This document shows positions 1 to 9,508 of a stretch of 64,000 bases of DNA, in pieces. How positions within the stretch are numbered: position 1 is the first letter of the stretch; each line of letters begins with the position of its first letter. Source of the stretch: Pseudoalteromonas sp. SMS1 (GTDB lineage: Bacteria > Pseudomonadota > Gammaproteobacteria > Enterobacterales > Alteromonadaceae). A program made the position numbers and the translations under genes. The DNA lies in the NCBI RefSeq assembly GCF_021530565.1, contig NZ_JAKGBI010000007.1, positions 62,001-126,000 of the forward strand, written 5' to 3'. A model generated the notes under the pieces. That model did no database searches, was not told the origin of the DNA, and was given only the letters and a program-made list of their open reading frames with translations.

Positions 1-1073
1 GCGCGTTGTCTGTCAGTGAAGCAAAAATACAACAAACGGTCAGTGTTTACATGCTTGCCGTTGGCATAGGCCAACTTATCGCAGGACCACTGGCGGACAA
101 ATATGGCCGAAAACCAGTTGCGCTTGTGGGCATTGCACTATTCATCATTGGTGCTGTCGTCGCATCATTCGCGCAATCTTGGGAGTGGGTTATGATAGCC
201 CGAGTACTTCAAGGCCTCGGCGCGTGTGCGACATTTGTCAGCGCATTTGCCATTGTAAGAGACAGCTTTGGCCACAAAGGCAGTGGCCAAATGATCACGT
301 ATTTAAATGGTATTGTGTGTTTTATACCCGCACTAGCCCCGATTTTGGGCGCATGGCTGACCGTCGAATTTGGCTGGCGCAGTAACTTTGTATTTTTGAG
401 TATATTTGCTGCGCTAGGCTCTGTCATGATCTTTCTACTATTTAAAGAAACCAAACCTGACGATTCAATTTATCAGGGCCACATTTTAGACTTACGCCGC
501 TTTTTACCTATGCTGAACAGTGCTAAATTTATGTTCAATGCGTCAATTACAATGGTGTGCATGTCTGCCATGTTGGTTTTTGTTGTCGGTGCACCAGGTT
601 GGATCATGAGTCACTTAGACAGACCCATGTCTGATTTTACTTTATGGTTTGCCATCAATGCATCAATCAGTATTGTATCGAGCTTTATCGCACCGCAATT
701 TATCAAACGAAACAGCCGACGGGCACTTCAGTTTGGATTGACACTATTCTGTGGTGCTGGTTTCATGACATTCTTACTGCCTCAAACCGAAGTCATCACT
801 TACATGCTGCCAATGTACATGGCTTCAATAGGGTTTGCATTTACCTTAGGCGCCGCAGCTGGGAACGCACTTGCTGAATTTCCTAAACAAGCGGGTACTG
901 CATCAGCATTGATAGGGTTAATGCAAATGAGTGGCGCAGGGGTATTAGCCGTGGCGACACAGCCACTTGGCCTCATTGCACCATGGCAGTTAGCACTGCA
1001 CCTCGTCATGGCAACGCCATTTTTAATCTTATTGTTTTCGAGGTATCGCCATTCATTGCACAGCACGGCTTAA
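1..1073 (+). CDS. Bcr/CflA-family drug efflux MFS transporter (5' partial)
   Basis: Integral membrane proton-driven exporter of the major facilitator superfamily. The frame is already open at the window edge, and the visible protein starts just before the loop that follows helix 1, so about 35-45 N-terminal residues are probably missing. Near the start is the MFS motif A, GPLADKYGRKP, between helices 2 and 3, followed by a run of hydrophobic helices typical of the 12-helix Bcr/CflA group. The RVLQGLGA stretch in helix 4 is also characteristic. The substrate cannot be read from sequence; chloramphenicol, bicyclomycin or sulfonamide export is known in the family. A hairpin about 140 bases after the stop may end transcription. 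Family call is confident, substrate unknown. Confidence 0.85.
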   Translation, partial: ALSVSEAKIQQTVSVYMLAVGIGQLIAGPLADKYGRKPVALVGIALFIIGAVVASFAQSWEWVMIARVLQGLGACATFVSAFAIVRDSFGHKGSGQMITYLNGIVCFIPALAPILGAWLTVEFGWRSNFVFLSIFAALGSVMIFLLFKETKPDDSIYQGHILDLRRFLPMLNSAKFMFNASITMVCMSAMLVFVVGAPGWIMSHLDRPMSDFTLWFAINASISIVSSFIAPQFIKRNSRRALQFGLTLFCGAGFMTFLLPQTEVITYMLPMYMASIGFAFTLGAAAGNALAEFPKQAGTASALIGLMQMSGAGVLAVATQPLGLIAPWQLALHLVMATPFLILLFSRYRHSLHSTA

Positions 1074-1215
1074 TATAAATAACCCAATTCAGTCGTAAAA
1101 ATGTCATAGAGTGAAGGCATACTGCTCACCATTCGCTGTTTAGCTGATATCTAAAAAGCGTTTGACTTCTTTTAGCATTGTTTAGAGCAATAGACTCAAG
1201 ATCCCCCAACCTTGA

Positions 1216-1239
1216 TATGCGGGTTTAAAACCCCGCATA
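1216..1239 (+). terminator. Probable rho-independent terminator after the MFS gene
   Basis: An 8-bp inverted repeat, TATGCGGG and CCCGCATA, with an A/T-rich loop is followed by a T-rich run (TTTTTATTATT). It sits between the MFS gene and the LysE gene and probably separates them transcriptionally. Confidence 0.65.
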
Positions 1240-1323
1240 GTTTTTATTATTTGCAATAAAGCATTTTCAAATTTTTGTTAACCCATTACACTAACGTCGA
1301 AGTCAAAAAAAGAACAATATGCC

Positions 1324-1962
1324 ATGCTAAACCCCGAATACTTGTTTTCTTTTGCTGTAGCAAGTCTTGTTATTGCAGTTGCCCCAGGCCCGTCAAATGC
1401 TTTTTTAATGGCACAAACCTTTACCAATGGGAGAACCGCAGGAATGCAAAGTGCGCTTGGGTTTGCATTGGGTGGAGTAGTGCACACATTATTTGCTGTT
1501 ATTGGCCTGTCAGCAATCCTCAAAGCATCCGAGACGGCTTACACGGCGGTTCAGTATTTAGGGGCTGCGTATCTTGCATATCTGGGTGTCATGACACTCA
1601 AGGATACCTTTGGTAAACCTTCGAAAGAAGCACAGCAAGACGCAGAGATTGAGGCAGATAAACCAAATAAAAATGTGACGTTGCAAGCGATGATGACCGA
1701 AGTACTCAATCCTAAAGTGGCACTATTCTTTATCGCATTTATTCCACAATTTGTTGATACCACTTTGGTGGTTTCAACAACATTACAACTCGCTTTATTT
1801 GGTCTGCTCTACCCTATTTTAGCTTTTCCCATAGACTGTGCATATGTATATGGAGGAGATAAAATCGCAGGATATTTTAGAGCACATCCACAGGCTCCGC
1901 TTTGGATAGACAGAATTTCGGGTGCCATATTTATTGCACTGGCAGTAAACCTCCTCTTATAG
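1324..1962 (+). CDS. LysE/RhtB-family amino-acid exporter
   Basis: Inner-membrane exporter of the LysE/RhtB translocator family, 212 residues, the usual length. The N-terminal helix carries the family signature VAPGPSNAF (around residues 18-26). A GFALGGVVHT segment follows at about 45-55, then a hydrophilic loop rich in Glu and Lys in mid-protein and further hydrophobic helices to the C-terminus. Members export basic or neutral amino acids and homoserine lactones; the substrate is not deducible here. The ATG is preceded by only a weak purine stretch. mgsA follows after 12 bases on the same strand, so the two may be co-transcribed. Confidence 0.85.
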   Translation: MLNPEYLFSFAVASLVIAVAPGPSNAFLMAQTFTNGRTAGMQSALGFALGGVVHTLFAVIGLSAILKASETAYTAVQYLGAAYLAYLGVMTLKDTFGKPSKEAQQDAEIEADKPNKNVTLQAMMTEVLNPKVALFFIAFIPQFVDTTLVVSTTLQLALFGLLYPILAFPIDCAYVYGGDKIAGYFRAHPQAPLWIDRISGAIFIALAVNLLL

Positions 1963-1974
1963 AAGGGCTCGCTT

Positions 1975-2433
1975 ATGGAACAGAAACATTCAACGATTCC
2001 AGCCAAAAAACACATTGCTTTAGTCGCGCATGACGGAAAAAAGCAAACTTTAGTGACCTGGTGTGCCAATCACATAGACATACTGTATAACCACCGTTTA
2101 TCTGCCACTGGTACAACGGGTAATTTAATCGAGGCCAAAACAGGCTTAAAAGTCATTAAATTACTCAGCGGTCCCATGGGCGGTGACCAACAACTTGGCG
2201 CCCAAATAGCACAACAAGATATCGATATGCTGATTTTCTTCTGGGACCCACTCTCATCCCAACCGCACGACCCTGATGTCAAAGCATTGTTGCGCCTTGC
2301 CGCTGTTTGGAATATTCCCGTTGCATGCAATGAGGCCACAGCAGATATGCTACTGACCTCCACTTTTATGGATAGCGAGCTGCCGAGACAGCAACCCGAT
2401 TACGAAGCCTACCTAAAAAATCGACTCAGTTAG
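1975..2433 (+). CDS. mgsA: Methylglyoxal synthase
   Basis: Cytosolic enzyme converting dihydroxyacetone phosphate to methylglyoxal and phosphate, a bypass of lower glycolysis under phosphate limitation or sugar-phosphate stress. The 152-residue protein matches the family length and shows the phosphate-binding SATGTTG motif (43-49) and GPMGGDQQ (66-73). Asp71 is at the same position as the catalytic aspartate of the E. coli enzyme. The C-terminal NEATADMLL segment is also typical. Its stop interleaves with that of the convergent yegD-like gene in a 4-base overlap. The pfkA gene of upper glycolysis lies about 16 kb away. Confidence 0.95.
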   Translation: MEQKHSTIPAKKHIALVAHDGKKQTLVTWCANHIDILYNHRLSATGTTGNLIEAKTGLKVIKLLSGPMGGDQQLGAQIAQQDIDMLIFFWDPLSSQPHDPDVKALLRLAAVWNIPVACNEATADMLLTSTFMDSELPRQQPDYEAYLKNRLS

Positions 2434-3791
2434 CGATAAATGCGCTCAGCCCACTTAGTCAAACCGGCCGTAACACTGCCGAAGTTATCGCCATTTAGCA
2501 TTGGGATAGTACCCAATGCTTCGCGTAACGCTTGCTTTAACAACGGCGACTGAGCACTTCCTCCCGTCAAATATATAGCATCCGGTTTGACGGCTGCATC
2601 TGAGATTGCTTGCTGAGCTAAATGCGTAATTTGGGACAAACTGCTGTGCACTGACTCTTCAAGCTCAGAAACTCTGACTTGCTGCATTAGCTGTGTTTCG
2701 ATAAATGACAAATCGGCACTACACTCAAGGTGTTCACTCAATGCGATTTTCGCAAGCTCTGCTTGTCTGACAAATTGATGCGTCATTTTGTTTTCATGGA
2801 TCACTTGTAGGCGCGCTAGCTTTTTCGCTTCTTTTACATCGCGTAGCATCGTCACCAACTCTCGGCCAAAAGCAGGACTATAAAAATCACTTTGCATTTG
2901 AATGTCGTTAATTTTACAGGCTTGCCAAAATATTTGGTGTGGCAGTGGTAACCCTGATTTAAACTCGTTACCCAAACCACATATCGGCATTAACTGATGA
3001 AAAGCTAACGCGATATCTAAGTCATTGCCTCCAATACGCTTGCCTGTGTGGGCTAAGAAATCACCGCTACGATCCTGCTTGTTTCTAAAACTAGGCCCCA
3101 TTTGAACAAAAGAGCAATCACTCGTTCCCCCGCCAATGTCAACGACCAAAACTTTCTGGTCCTGTTGTAAATTAGACTCAAAGTCGATACCCGCAGCCAA
3201 CGGCTCATACAAGAACTCTACCTCTTTAAACCCTGCTCGGTGCGCAGCTGTCGTCAGAATATCAATGGCCTGACGATTACTGTCTTCTCCTCCAACGGCT
3301 TGAAAGTTGACGGGGCGGCCAATAACAGTATGAGTCAACGTTTTACCGAGTTGACGCTCTGCTCTGCGCTTTAGTTCAATAATCATCGCACTCGCGATGT
3401 CTTCAAAAAATGCGATTTGCTCTGGTTTCAGGCCAATGGCACCAAAGAAGGATTTGGGAGATTTCACAAAATATCCTTCTTCAGGCATAGAAATATATTC
3501 TTCGATTGCTTCTTGCCCTACGAAAACACCGCTTTCCGTGCTGTCTAAATCTAGGTCAGTGCGAGCAAATTGGGCACTTTTGAGGATTCCAGCCCTCGCG
3601 GTACGATATGCTGCCTGATTGTTACCATCTAACTCCCTTGCAACAAGGTCAGATATCAAAGAGTTGTGAAGCGCATATAAGGTAGACGGTAAGTAATGTT
3701 TACCTTGCTCCAATGGAATGAGATCAACCACATTATTTTGCATGACACCCATTGCACAATTTGAACTACCATAATCAAAACCAACGACCAT
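2430..3791 (-). CDS. yegD: Hsp70-family chaperone-like protein, YegD type
   Basis: Cytosolic actin-fold ATPase related to DnaK but of the shorter YegD type, about 453 residues with no full substrate-binding domain. The N-terminus has the phosphate-1 motif GFDYGSSNCA, then VVDIGGGTSD as phosphate 2 in the middle and LTGGSAQSPLL as the adenosine motif near the C-terminus. I place the start at the ATG at 3791 rather than the upstream GTG at 3797. AAGG lies eight bases before the ATG, and E. coli YegD also begins directly with the GFDYG strand. The cellular role of YegD is poorly defined. The gene is monocistronic by spacing. Confidence 0.88.
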   Translation of the reverse strand: MVVGFDYGSSNCAMGVMQNNVVDLIPLEQGKHYLPSTLYALHNSLISDLVARELDGNNQAAYRTARAGILKSAQFARTDLDLDSTESGVFVGQEAIEEYISMPEEGYFVKSPKSFFGAIGLKPEQIAFFEDIASAMIIELKRRAERQLGKTLTHTVIGRPVNFQAVGGEDSNRQAIDILTTAAHRAGFKEVEFLYEPLAAGIDFESNLQQDQKVLVVDIGGGTSDCSFVQMGPSFRNKQDRSGDFLAHTGKRIGGNDLDIALAFHQLMPICGLGNEFKSGLPLPHQIFWQACKINDIQMQSDFYSPAFGRELVTMLRDVKEAKKLARLQVIHENKMTHQFVRQAELAKIALSEHLECSADLSFIETQLMQQVRVSELEESVHSSLSQITHLAQQAISDAAVKPDAIYLTGGSAQSPLLKQALREALGTIPMLNGDNFGSVTAGLTKWAERIYR

Positions 3792-3881
3792 TGTCACAAC
3801 CTTACATCTGCTTGGAAAAAGGTCGCGAATTTAACACAGCCAGCACATAAAAAAAAGGTCAACAGGTATAATATACGAATG

Positions 3882-4724
3882 CTACAACGGTTCTCTGACT
3901 CTCAAAAAACTCGCGAATCTCGGTTTGCCATATTTGGTCTTACCTTGATATTGAAAAGTGACAGTACTGCCGATTGGGGGCGGTGAGTGACGCTCCTGAT
4001 CACTAAACCCCGTGCCGAGGTTAAACATCACACCTGAGGCCATACGAACTTTAAGGGCGCCCATCATCCCTTTAAACTTACCCTTGCCGGGTAAGTGTGC
4101 AATGACCACCGCTTCGGCATCAAATTTAGGCTTATATTTGAGGAGGTGAGCAGTTCTACCATGTTGGTGCTCTGCATATTTATCATGTAGCATCACCCCT
4201 TCCCCACCGCGAGCCAAAACCTGTTGATAAAAGGAGTCCAATTCGGATTTGCTTTCAAAGCTGTGCTGCGTAACAGCTTTTATGTGCATACTCGGTAAGT
4301 GTGAGATGAGCTTTTTATATCTTTGATAACGCACTTCAAAAGGCACTGCTGTATCTGGAGCATCAAAAACAAGGTATTCTACCTGTTGCCAATTTTCATG
4401 ATTTGGTACCTTCCTACGGATCAAACTACTGACAAATGCAAAGTTGTTGTACCCTGCCCACAATTCTCCGTCTAACCAGCGATTGGGTAGGGCTGCGGTA
4501 AACCAATGGGGTGCGTGAATGAGGTGACCGCCGCGAGTTATTAGCTGTTGGCCATCCCAGATAGCCCTCACGCCATCATACTTCTCACTAACTAAATAAT
4601 GACTGACAGGCTGTTGTTGTGTGTACACTTTGGCAAGCTGGATGTGAGGAACTTGTTTGGCTGATAAAGGTGATGTTACAACGGTGAATAAGAAGGCGAT
4701 AAGCCAAATGATATGAAGTTTCAT
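3882..4724 (-). CDS. ligE: Periplasmic ATP-dependent DNA ligase (LigE type)
   Basis: Minimal ATP-dependent DNA ligase that joins nicked DNA through a lysine-AMP intermediate. The adenylation motif EKYDGVRA puts the nucleophile at Lys48. Further nucleotidyltransferase motifs follow: DGELW, the EGVMLHD segment and LLKYKPK near residue 200, then a compact OB-fold domain. I choose the ATG at 4724 because AAGGAAAG lies just upstream and this start gives a clean signal peptide ending near SPLSA, about residue 21. That predicts export, a known feature of the small LigE group, which is linked to extracellular DNA, biofilm and competence in some species. About 280 residues, a normal length. No partner domain or ku gene is present. 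Confidence 0.88.
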   Translation of the reverse strand: MKLHIIWLIAFLFTVVTSPLSAKQVPHIQLAKVYTQQQPVSHYLVSEKYDGVRAIWDGQQLITRGGHLIHAPHWFTAALPNRWLDGELWAGYNNFAFVSSLIRRKVPNHENWQQVEYLVFDAPDTAVPFEVRYQRYKKLISHLPSMHIKAVTQHSFESKSELDSFYQQVLARGGEGVMLHDKYAEHQHGRTAHLLKYKPKFDAEAVVIAHLPGKGKFKGMMGALKVRMASGVMFNLGTGFSDQERHSPPPIGSTVTFQYQGKTKYGKPRFASFLRVREPL

Positions 4725-4795
4725 GCTACTTTCCTTTGCAGATAAAAAACGTATATCCAACCTCAAAAGTAGCACTTTTAGCGCATTTGTACAGA

Positions 4796-5449
4796 CTAAT
4801 CGTTTGCTGTTATCACTTCATAAGCGGCTTCTAAATTGGCGCAGAGCCATGTCGCTTTTGAAAAGTCTTGTTGCTGTGAATGTTGATGAGGTATCACAAT
4901 CGTTCTTACCTCTGCGTCAACGGCAGATGTTAAACCGGTATGAGAGTCCTCTAATGCAATCGCTTGCTGTGCATTTATATTTAAGTCGTTCAGAGCCTTT
5001 AGGTAGGGTTCTGCGTGGGGTTTAGGATGCTGTACATCATCTTTGCAAACAACACTATCGAACAGCTCAAGCAAATCATAGTGTAACAAGACAGGTATGG
5101 CTTCTGCGCGCGTACTCCCAGTAACGAGGGCAAGCTTAAACCGTGTTGCGCAGCGTGCCAACACATCCCGAGCATGGGGCATTAAAATTGGCTTATGTGA
5201 TTTCGCAGTTTCTATAAATTGCAGATTTTTTTTCTGCGCAAGTACATTCGCTGTCTCAGGTAAAGAATAACGTTGCTGTAAAATATGCCCAGTTTTAACG
5301 GTGGGCACACCTGAAAACTCATTACAAAAAGTCAGCTCATCAATAAACACTTGAAATGGTTTTAAAACTTCGCACCAGCTCAAGTAGTGAAGTGTTTCTG
5401 AATCTACTAACGTCCCATCAAAATCAAATAATAACGCTTGTATCTCCAT
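4796..5449 (-). CDS. HAD-superfamily phosphatase (beta-phosphoglucomutase-like)
   Basis: Soluble HAD-like hydrolase of the small sugar-phosphate phosphatase/phosphoglucomutase group, 217 residues. Motif I is DFDGT at residues 9-13, with Asp9 the nucleophile and Asp11 the acid/base, followed by LVDSE. Motif II is VTGS, motif III lies in KPHAEPY and motif IV is LEDSHTG. A helical cap sits between motifs I and II. The ATG at 5449 is chosen because AAGGAG sits five bases upstream; the in-frame GTG at 5455 overlaps that ribosome site. The substrate cannot be determined; YniC- or YqaB-type phosphatases are the closest remembered relatives. The small unknown gene upstream ends 24 bases before it, so they may form an operon. 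Confidence 0.85.
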   Translation of the reverse strand: MEIQALLFDFDGTLVDSETLHYLSWCEVLKPFQVFIDELTFCNEFSGVPTVKTGHILQQRYSLPETANVLAQKKNLQFIETAKSHKPILMPHARDVLARCATRFKLALVTGSTRAEAIPVLLHYDLLELFDSVVCKDDVQHPKPHAEPYLKALNDLNINAQQAIALEDSHTGLTSAVDAEVRTIVIPHQHSQQQDFSKATWLCANLEAAYEVITAND

Positions 5450-5473
5450 AAACACTCCTTATCAATTAATGCA

Positions 5474-5776
5474 CTATTCGCCTTTTAGCGCAGATGGCGG
5501 TTCAGCATAAGCCTCTTCACCCGTTTCAACTTCCACCAGCTCGTAGCCACGTTGCTTCCTTACGACTTTTAACACCGGTTTTTCGAAGGCTGACTTCAGT
5601 CTATCTGAGTCTGCTTGTAACTCTTCTATGGTATGTCCAAAAGGAGCTGCGCCAGTCTCTGACCAATTTGTTACTTTTCCGTTGATGTTATACTCAACTT
5701 CATGAATCTGGTATAGCGCTGACTCATTGTCTTTGCCTTCACAATAAATCACACGATAGTTCCAAAATCCAGACAT
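5474..5776 (-). CDS. Small conserved-looking protein of unknown function
   Basis: A 100-residue soluble, acidic protein with no signal peptide or membrane segment. It begins MSGFWNYRVIYCEG and reads like a compact alpha/beta domain: beta-rich first half, a helix around ELQADSDRLKSAF, then a strand and an acidic tail. I do not recognise the family. The start is well supported by AAGAGGAG about six bases before the ATG. It stands immediately upstream of the HAD phosphatase in the same direction and downstream of a terminator that ends the TonB receptor transcript. Confidence 0.7.
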   Translation of the reverse strand: MSGFWNYRVIYCEGKDNESALYQIHEVEYNINGKVTNWSETGAAPFGHTIEELQADSDRLKSAFEKPVLKVVRKQRGYELVEVETGEEAYAEPPSALKGE

Positions 5777-5849
5777 ATTTTACTCCTCTTACTGAATACT
5801 ACGCTGCGACTGTACCAACTAATTTGGACAGTTGCATTAAAGAAATAAA

Positions 5850-5882
5850 AAACCCGCGTTATTTAATCAATAACACGGGTTT
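5850..5882 (-). terminator. Rho-independent terminator of the TonB receptor gene
   Basis: A 14-bp stem, AAACCCGCGTTATT against AATAACACGGGTTT with one G-U type mismatch, encloses a 5-base loop. On the minus strand it runs into TTTTTTATTT, placed 27 bases after the receptor stop codon. Confidence 0.85.
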
Positions 5883-5908
5883 ATAAGGGTTTATTTCACT
5901 TTCACTAA

Positions 5909-8197
5909 TTAGAAAAAGCGAACCTTGAACTCAGCACCAATGAAGCGCTCTTCATTCAACATACCCGTGTTATTGTTGAAGTCTACACCACCGATCACAA
6001 CTTGCTCATCAAACAAGTTACGTACAAATGCTGACACTTCATATTCGTTGTCACCTGATGCCCATGCATAGCCTGCTCTCACACCGGTTTCAAACAGCGC
6101 TTCACCTTCAAATTCAACTGACTCATACAAGAAGAAGTTGATTTTGCTACGGTAAGACGTGTCTGCGTATACAAAGAAGTCGCCATTTTCAAGCTCTTTG
6201 GTATATCGTAACGTCGCATTTGCAATCCACTCTGGCGCATGAGGTAAGCTGTTACCGTCTAGGTTATAAAGACCAGCGTCATTCTTTGTGTTTGTGATCG
6301 TACACTGAGCGCAGCCTTGAATCGCTAGGCTTGGATCGTCAATTTCTGTTTTGTTATAGCTCAAGTTGAATGTCGCATTGAGTTCGTCAGTAAGCACCCA
6401 CTCAGTATCTAACTCAAAACCGTAGCCAGTTGTTTTATCAGCATTAACTAAGCGGTTAAAGTTTGCACCACCACCCACAGCGGTTAACTGTTGGTCATCC
6501 ATCTGATAGTAGAAAACAGTACCATTCACACGACCTTGTCCGTCTAATACATCTGACTTAATACCAAACTCGATTGAGTTCGTTGTCTCTGACTCAGCAA
6601 CCGTTACTTCATCACCAAATAGGATACGCCCCTGCACACTAGGCGCACGGAAACCATTTGCCAAACGTGCGAACAAGTTAACATCATCAGTAAGTTTGTA
6701 TGTCGCACTTAAGTCCCAGCTTACATGACTGTCGCTAGGGTTAGCAGTGCCAACGATCGAATCAGCAGCACCTACAGGGCTCTTAGTACGCTCTGCACGG
6801 AATTCTTTCTCATCGTCAGAATAACGTAGGCCTAAAGTGACATCTAACTTATCAGAAACCGAATAATCAAATGAACCGAAGATTGCCCATGCAGAAGTTT
6901 CTTGATTTTGAACAGCATAACCATTTTGCAGACCGTAGTTACCCGCAGCGGTATCGTACGCTAACGTATCGAAGCTGAAGCTTTCGATCGTCATTTCTTC
7001 ATCAAACAAGAACACACCAACCTGGTAATTGAAGTCACCAGAATAGTTACTCGACAAACGTAGCTCTTGCGTGTACTGATCGTGATTCGGCAACGCATCC
7101 GCCGTTTCAGACGGGAAGAAGATTACACCTGGGCCTTGTGCAGGTAAAAACGCAGCACCATAGCCGCCATCAACGTCAGCTCGAGAATAGATTTCTGCGC
7201 TTTCCCACGCAGTGATAGACGTCACTGTGTGCTCAGCAAGATCCCACTCCAGTTTTAAACTCACACCCTGCGTTTCCACTTGCTGTGTTGCACGAGAAGA
7301 TGCATCGTGGAATACAACATCATTATCATACGCAGGGTTGATGTTGTTTGAACCTTTCTCAATTAAATTTGCACGGAAAGGAATTGGACGACCATCTAGG
7401 TCACGAACGTGGTAGTTCAGTAGACCGGTGAAGTCATCACCTTCATATAAGAATTGGATACGCGCAGCTTTTTCGCTATAACCGCCTAATGATTCATCTT
7501 TTGCGAACTCATTGGTTACACCTTCTGGTGAACGCACATCAATGTAATCTGGTTGTTCTTGCCATAAAACAGATACACGCGTAGAGATTCTGTCCGTTAG
7601 ACCTGTGCCAACAGCTCCTTCAAAGTCAACAGACTCGCGGCTACCGTAAGCAACTGATGCATAGCCATCAAACTCTTGGCTTGGCTTTACAGAATCAAAT
7701 TTAACTAGACCGGCTGGCGTATTACGACCAAATAATGTGCCCTGTGGACCACGTAACACTTCGATACGTTCAATATCAAATACAGGGAAACCTTTTAGAA
7801 TGGGGTTTTCTTGAACCACTTCGTCTACAACCAAAGAAACTGGTTGAGATGCGTTTAGATCGAAGTCGGTATTACCAAGACCGCGGACATAAAAGCGCGG
7901 GAATGTACGTCCAAACGAAGATTCTACCGATAAGCTCGGGATCTTTGCGTTCATAAAGCGGATATCCATACCAGCTGAACTGTAGGCGTCTAAATTGTCG
8001 CCTTGTAATGCAGACACTGAAACTGGCACTTCTTGTGCGTTTTCAACACGTTTACGTGCGGTGATTTGAATCACTTCCAGTTGATTACTTTTTGCTTGCT
8101 CTTCTTCAGCAAGTGTAGTGAATGAAGTACCTGCCACAGCAGAGAACAACGTTGCATTAATTAAAGTTGCTAACGTAGATCTTTTCATTGCTTTCAT
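5909..8197 (-). CDS. TonB-dependent outer-membrane receptor
   Basis: Outer-membrane beta-barrel that imports a ligand using TonB energy, 762 residues. A signal peptide of about 30 residues ends near TTLAEE. A TonB-box-like EVIQITARK (about 41-49) comes next, then the plug domain with VPVSVSAL, FYVRGLGN and IERIEVLRGPQGTLFGRNTPAG. Alternating barrel strands end in a terminal Phe (KVRFF). The lack of siderophore biosynthesis neighbours and the absence of a visible Fur box leave the ligand open. Relatives of this type in Alteromonadales import iron chelates, sugars or other compounds. It is flanked by a strong terminator and a 696-base upstream region, so it is transcribed alone. Confidence 0.92.
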   Translation of the reverse strand: MKAMKRSTLATLINATLFSAVAGTSFTTLAEEEQAKSNQLEVIQITARKRVENAQEVPVSVSALQGDNLDAYSSAGMDIRFMNAKIPSLSVESSFGRTFPRFYVRGLGNTDFDLNASQPVSLVVDEVVQENPILKGFPVFDIERIEVLRGPQGTLFGRNTPAGLVKFDSVKPSQEFDGYASVAYGSRESVDFEGAVGTGLTDRISTRVSVLWQEQPDYIDVRSPEGVTNEFAKDESLGGYSEKAARIQFLYEGDDFTGLLNYHVRDLDGRPIPFRANLIEKGSNNINPAYDNDVVFHDASSRATQQVETQGVSLKLEWDLAEHTVTSITAWESAEIYSRADVDGGYGAAFLPAQGPGVIFFPSETADALPNHDQYTQELRLSSNYSGDFNYQVGVFLFDEEMTIESFSFDTLAYDTAAGNYGLQNGYAVQNQETSAWAIFGSFDYSVSDKLDVTLGLRYSDDEKEFRAERTKSPVGAADSIVGTANPSDSHVSWDLSATYKLTDDVNLFARLANGFRAPSVQGRILFGDEVTVAESETTNSIEFGIKSDVLDGQGRVNGTVFYYQMDDQQLTAVGGGANFNRLVNADKTTGYGFELDTEWVLTDELNATFNLSYNKTEIDDPSLAIQGCAQCTITNTKNDAGLYNLDGNSLPHAPEWIANATLRYTKELENGDFFVYADTSYRSKINFFLYESVEFEGEALFETGVRAGYAWASGDNEYEVSAFVRNLFDEQVVIGGVDFNNNTGMLNEERFIGAEFKVRFF

Positions 8198-8893
8198 GTT
8201 GGTTTTTGACCTTTTTTATGCACTCTTTGAGTTCAACGGTAAATTGGGCGCCGTTTCACATTGGCTATGGCGTTCAATTTTGCGCGTCAATGACAAACAA
8301 CGCGGACCTCATTATCGAGAGTGCAAAGCGAAAAAACGAGGCTGAACGCAACGGGCGTAATTATAGCAGCATAATTTAAAAATGCTTCAAATAAACTCAT
8401 AAATTACACACATTTTTACAACGTTCGACGACGTTAGGCCAAACTTTACAACTTTTAGCAACAAAAAGCGGACATTTGTCCTTATAAAAAAATAAATATT
8501 GTGGTCACGAAATGGCTTTTTACCTATTCTCTAAACAAAAGATCAATATTCTATTGATGTTTCAAAAACAGCTAAATTATGCACTAAAGGCGTAACCTAG
8601 CAGAAATTTAATTTTTACCGATTCCCATCGCCCAAAATGGTAACCGGTGTCATGAAAGCAGATGCATTTTATCTAAGCCTTTACAGCTAAGGGAGGACAT
8701 TAGACCGCTTATAAGGATCATAATCCAAGCACCTATCAGTGGACTATGTCGGTTTAAATAAGTTCAATTGAAAAGTGGATTTGGCAAAAATAATTGCAAT
8801 GTAACTCGGGTATCTACACCTAAGTTCATTCTAAGTATATGTAAAAAGGTAGACACTCGTATCCTCTGGCAAGCAAGTGTCACGCACGAAAAT
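8198..8893. other. Long intergenic region upstream of the TonB receptor
   Basis: About 700 bases without a convincing gene on either strand; the short frames here lack ribosome sites and protein-like composition. It must contain the promoter of the receptor (transcribed leftwards) and the 3' end region of sixA. I could not identify a confident promoter, Fur box or riboswitch. The part around 8400-8600 is strongly A/T-rich. Confidence 0.5.
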
Positions 8894-9361
8894 TTAAACT
8901 TTAGGCGAGTGCATACCAATATATGATGCTTTATGTGTCGCAGGGTCATAGTGTATTTCAGCGATACTTGCAGTCCCAAATATAGGCATTTCACCGGGGA
9001 CTAACTGATCAACCATGTAACTGACAATAGGCATATGTGCCACAACCAGCCAAGACTCTATTGTGTCGTTCATACTGAGTAACGTTTCGATGTAATCCAC
9101 CGCGAAAGAGGCACTACCGCTGGGCACGATATCTGTACACGTTTCCTCAAACATAAACTGATTATGGCGTTTTACTTCAAACGCAGTTTGCTGGGCACGC
9201 TGATATGGACTCACTAGCAAAGCCTGAGGCTGATGATGCTCTTGTAACCATTGCCCCATTTCGAGAGCCTGTGCTTGCCCTCTTCCAGTTAACAAACGAC
9301 CGGCATCATCTGCTTGCATTGGCCCGGCTTCGCCATGGCGCATAATCAATAAGGTTTTCAT
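8894..9361 (-). CDS. sixA: Phosphohistidine phosphatase SixA
   Basis: Small cytosolic phosphatase of the histidine-phosphatase superfamily that removes phosphate from phosphohistidines, in E. coli on ArcB and the nitrogen phosphotransferase protein NPr. The N-terminus shows the RHGEA motif with catalytic His9 (residues 8-12), then SPYQRAQQTA carrying the second active-site Arg, and VVAHMPIV with the second catalytic His. 155 residues is normal for SixA. No ArcB or PTS gene is nearby. It is separated from the divergent M16 peptidase gene by about 150 bases. Confidence 0.92.
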   Translation of the reverse strand: MKTLLIMRHGEAGPMQADDAGRLLTGRGQAQALEMGQWLQEHHQPQALLVSPYQRAQQTAFEVKRHNQFMFEETCTDIVPSGSASFAVDYIETLLSMNDTIESWLVVAHMPIVSYMVDQLVPGEMPIFGTASIAEIHYDPATHKASYIGMHSPKV

Positions 9362-9508
9362 AGCTCTCCGAAAAGTATCGAAATTTTTATCTTTATCAGT
9401 AGTAAACCTAGTTATTTGTCCGCTATATTAAAACAAAAGATTCATAACTGTTAGTAATTTACGTAATCGACAGACTATCTCACTTATTTATATATCGGCG
9501 GCGCACAT

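Noticed and set aside
5850..5882. Strong inverted repeat that could be read as a mobile-element end or CRISPR-like repeat
   Set aside because: It occurs once and has the position and T tract of a terminator.
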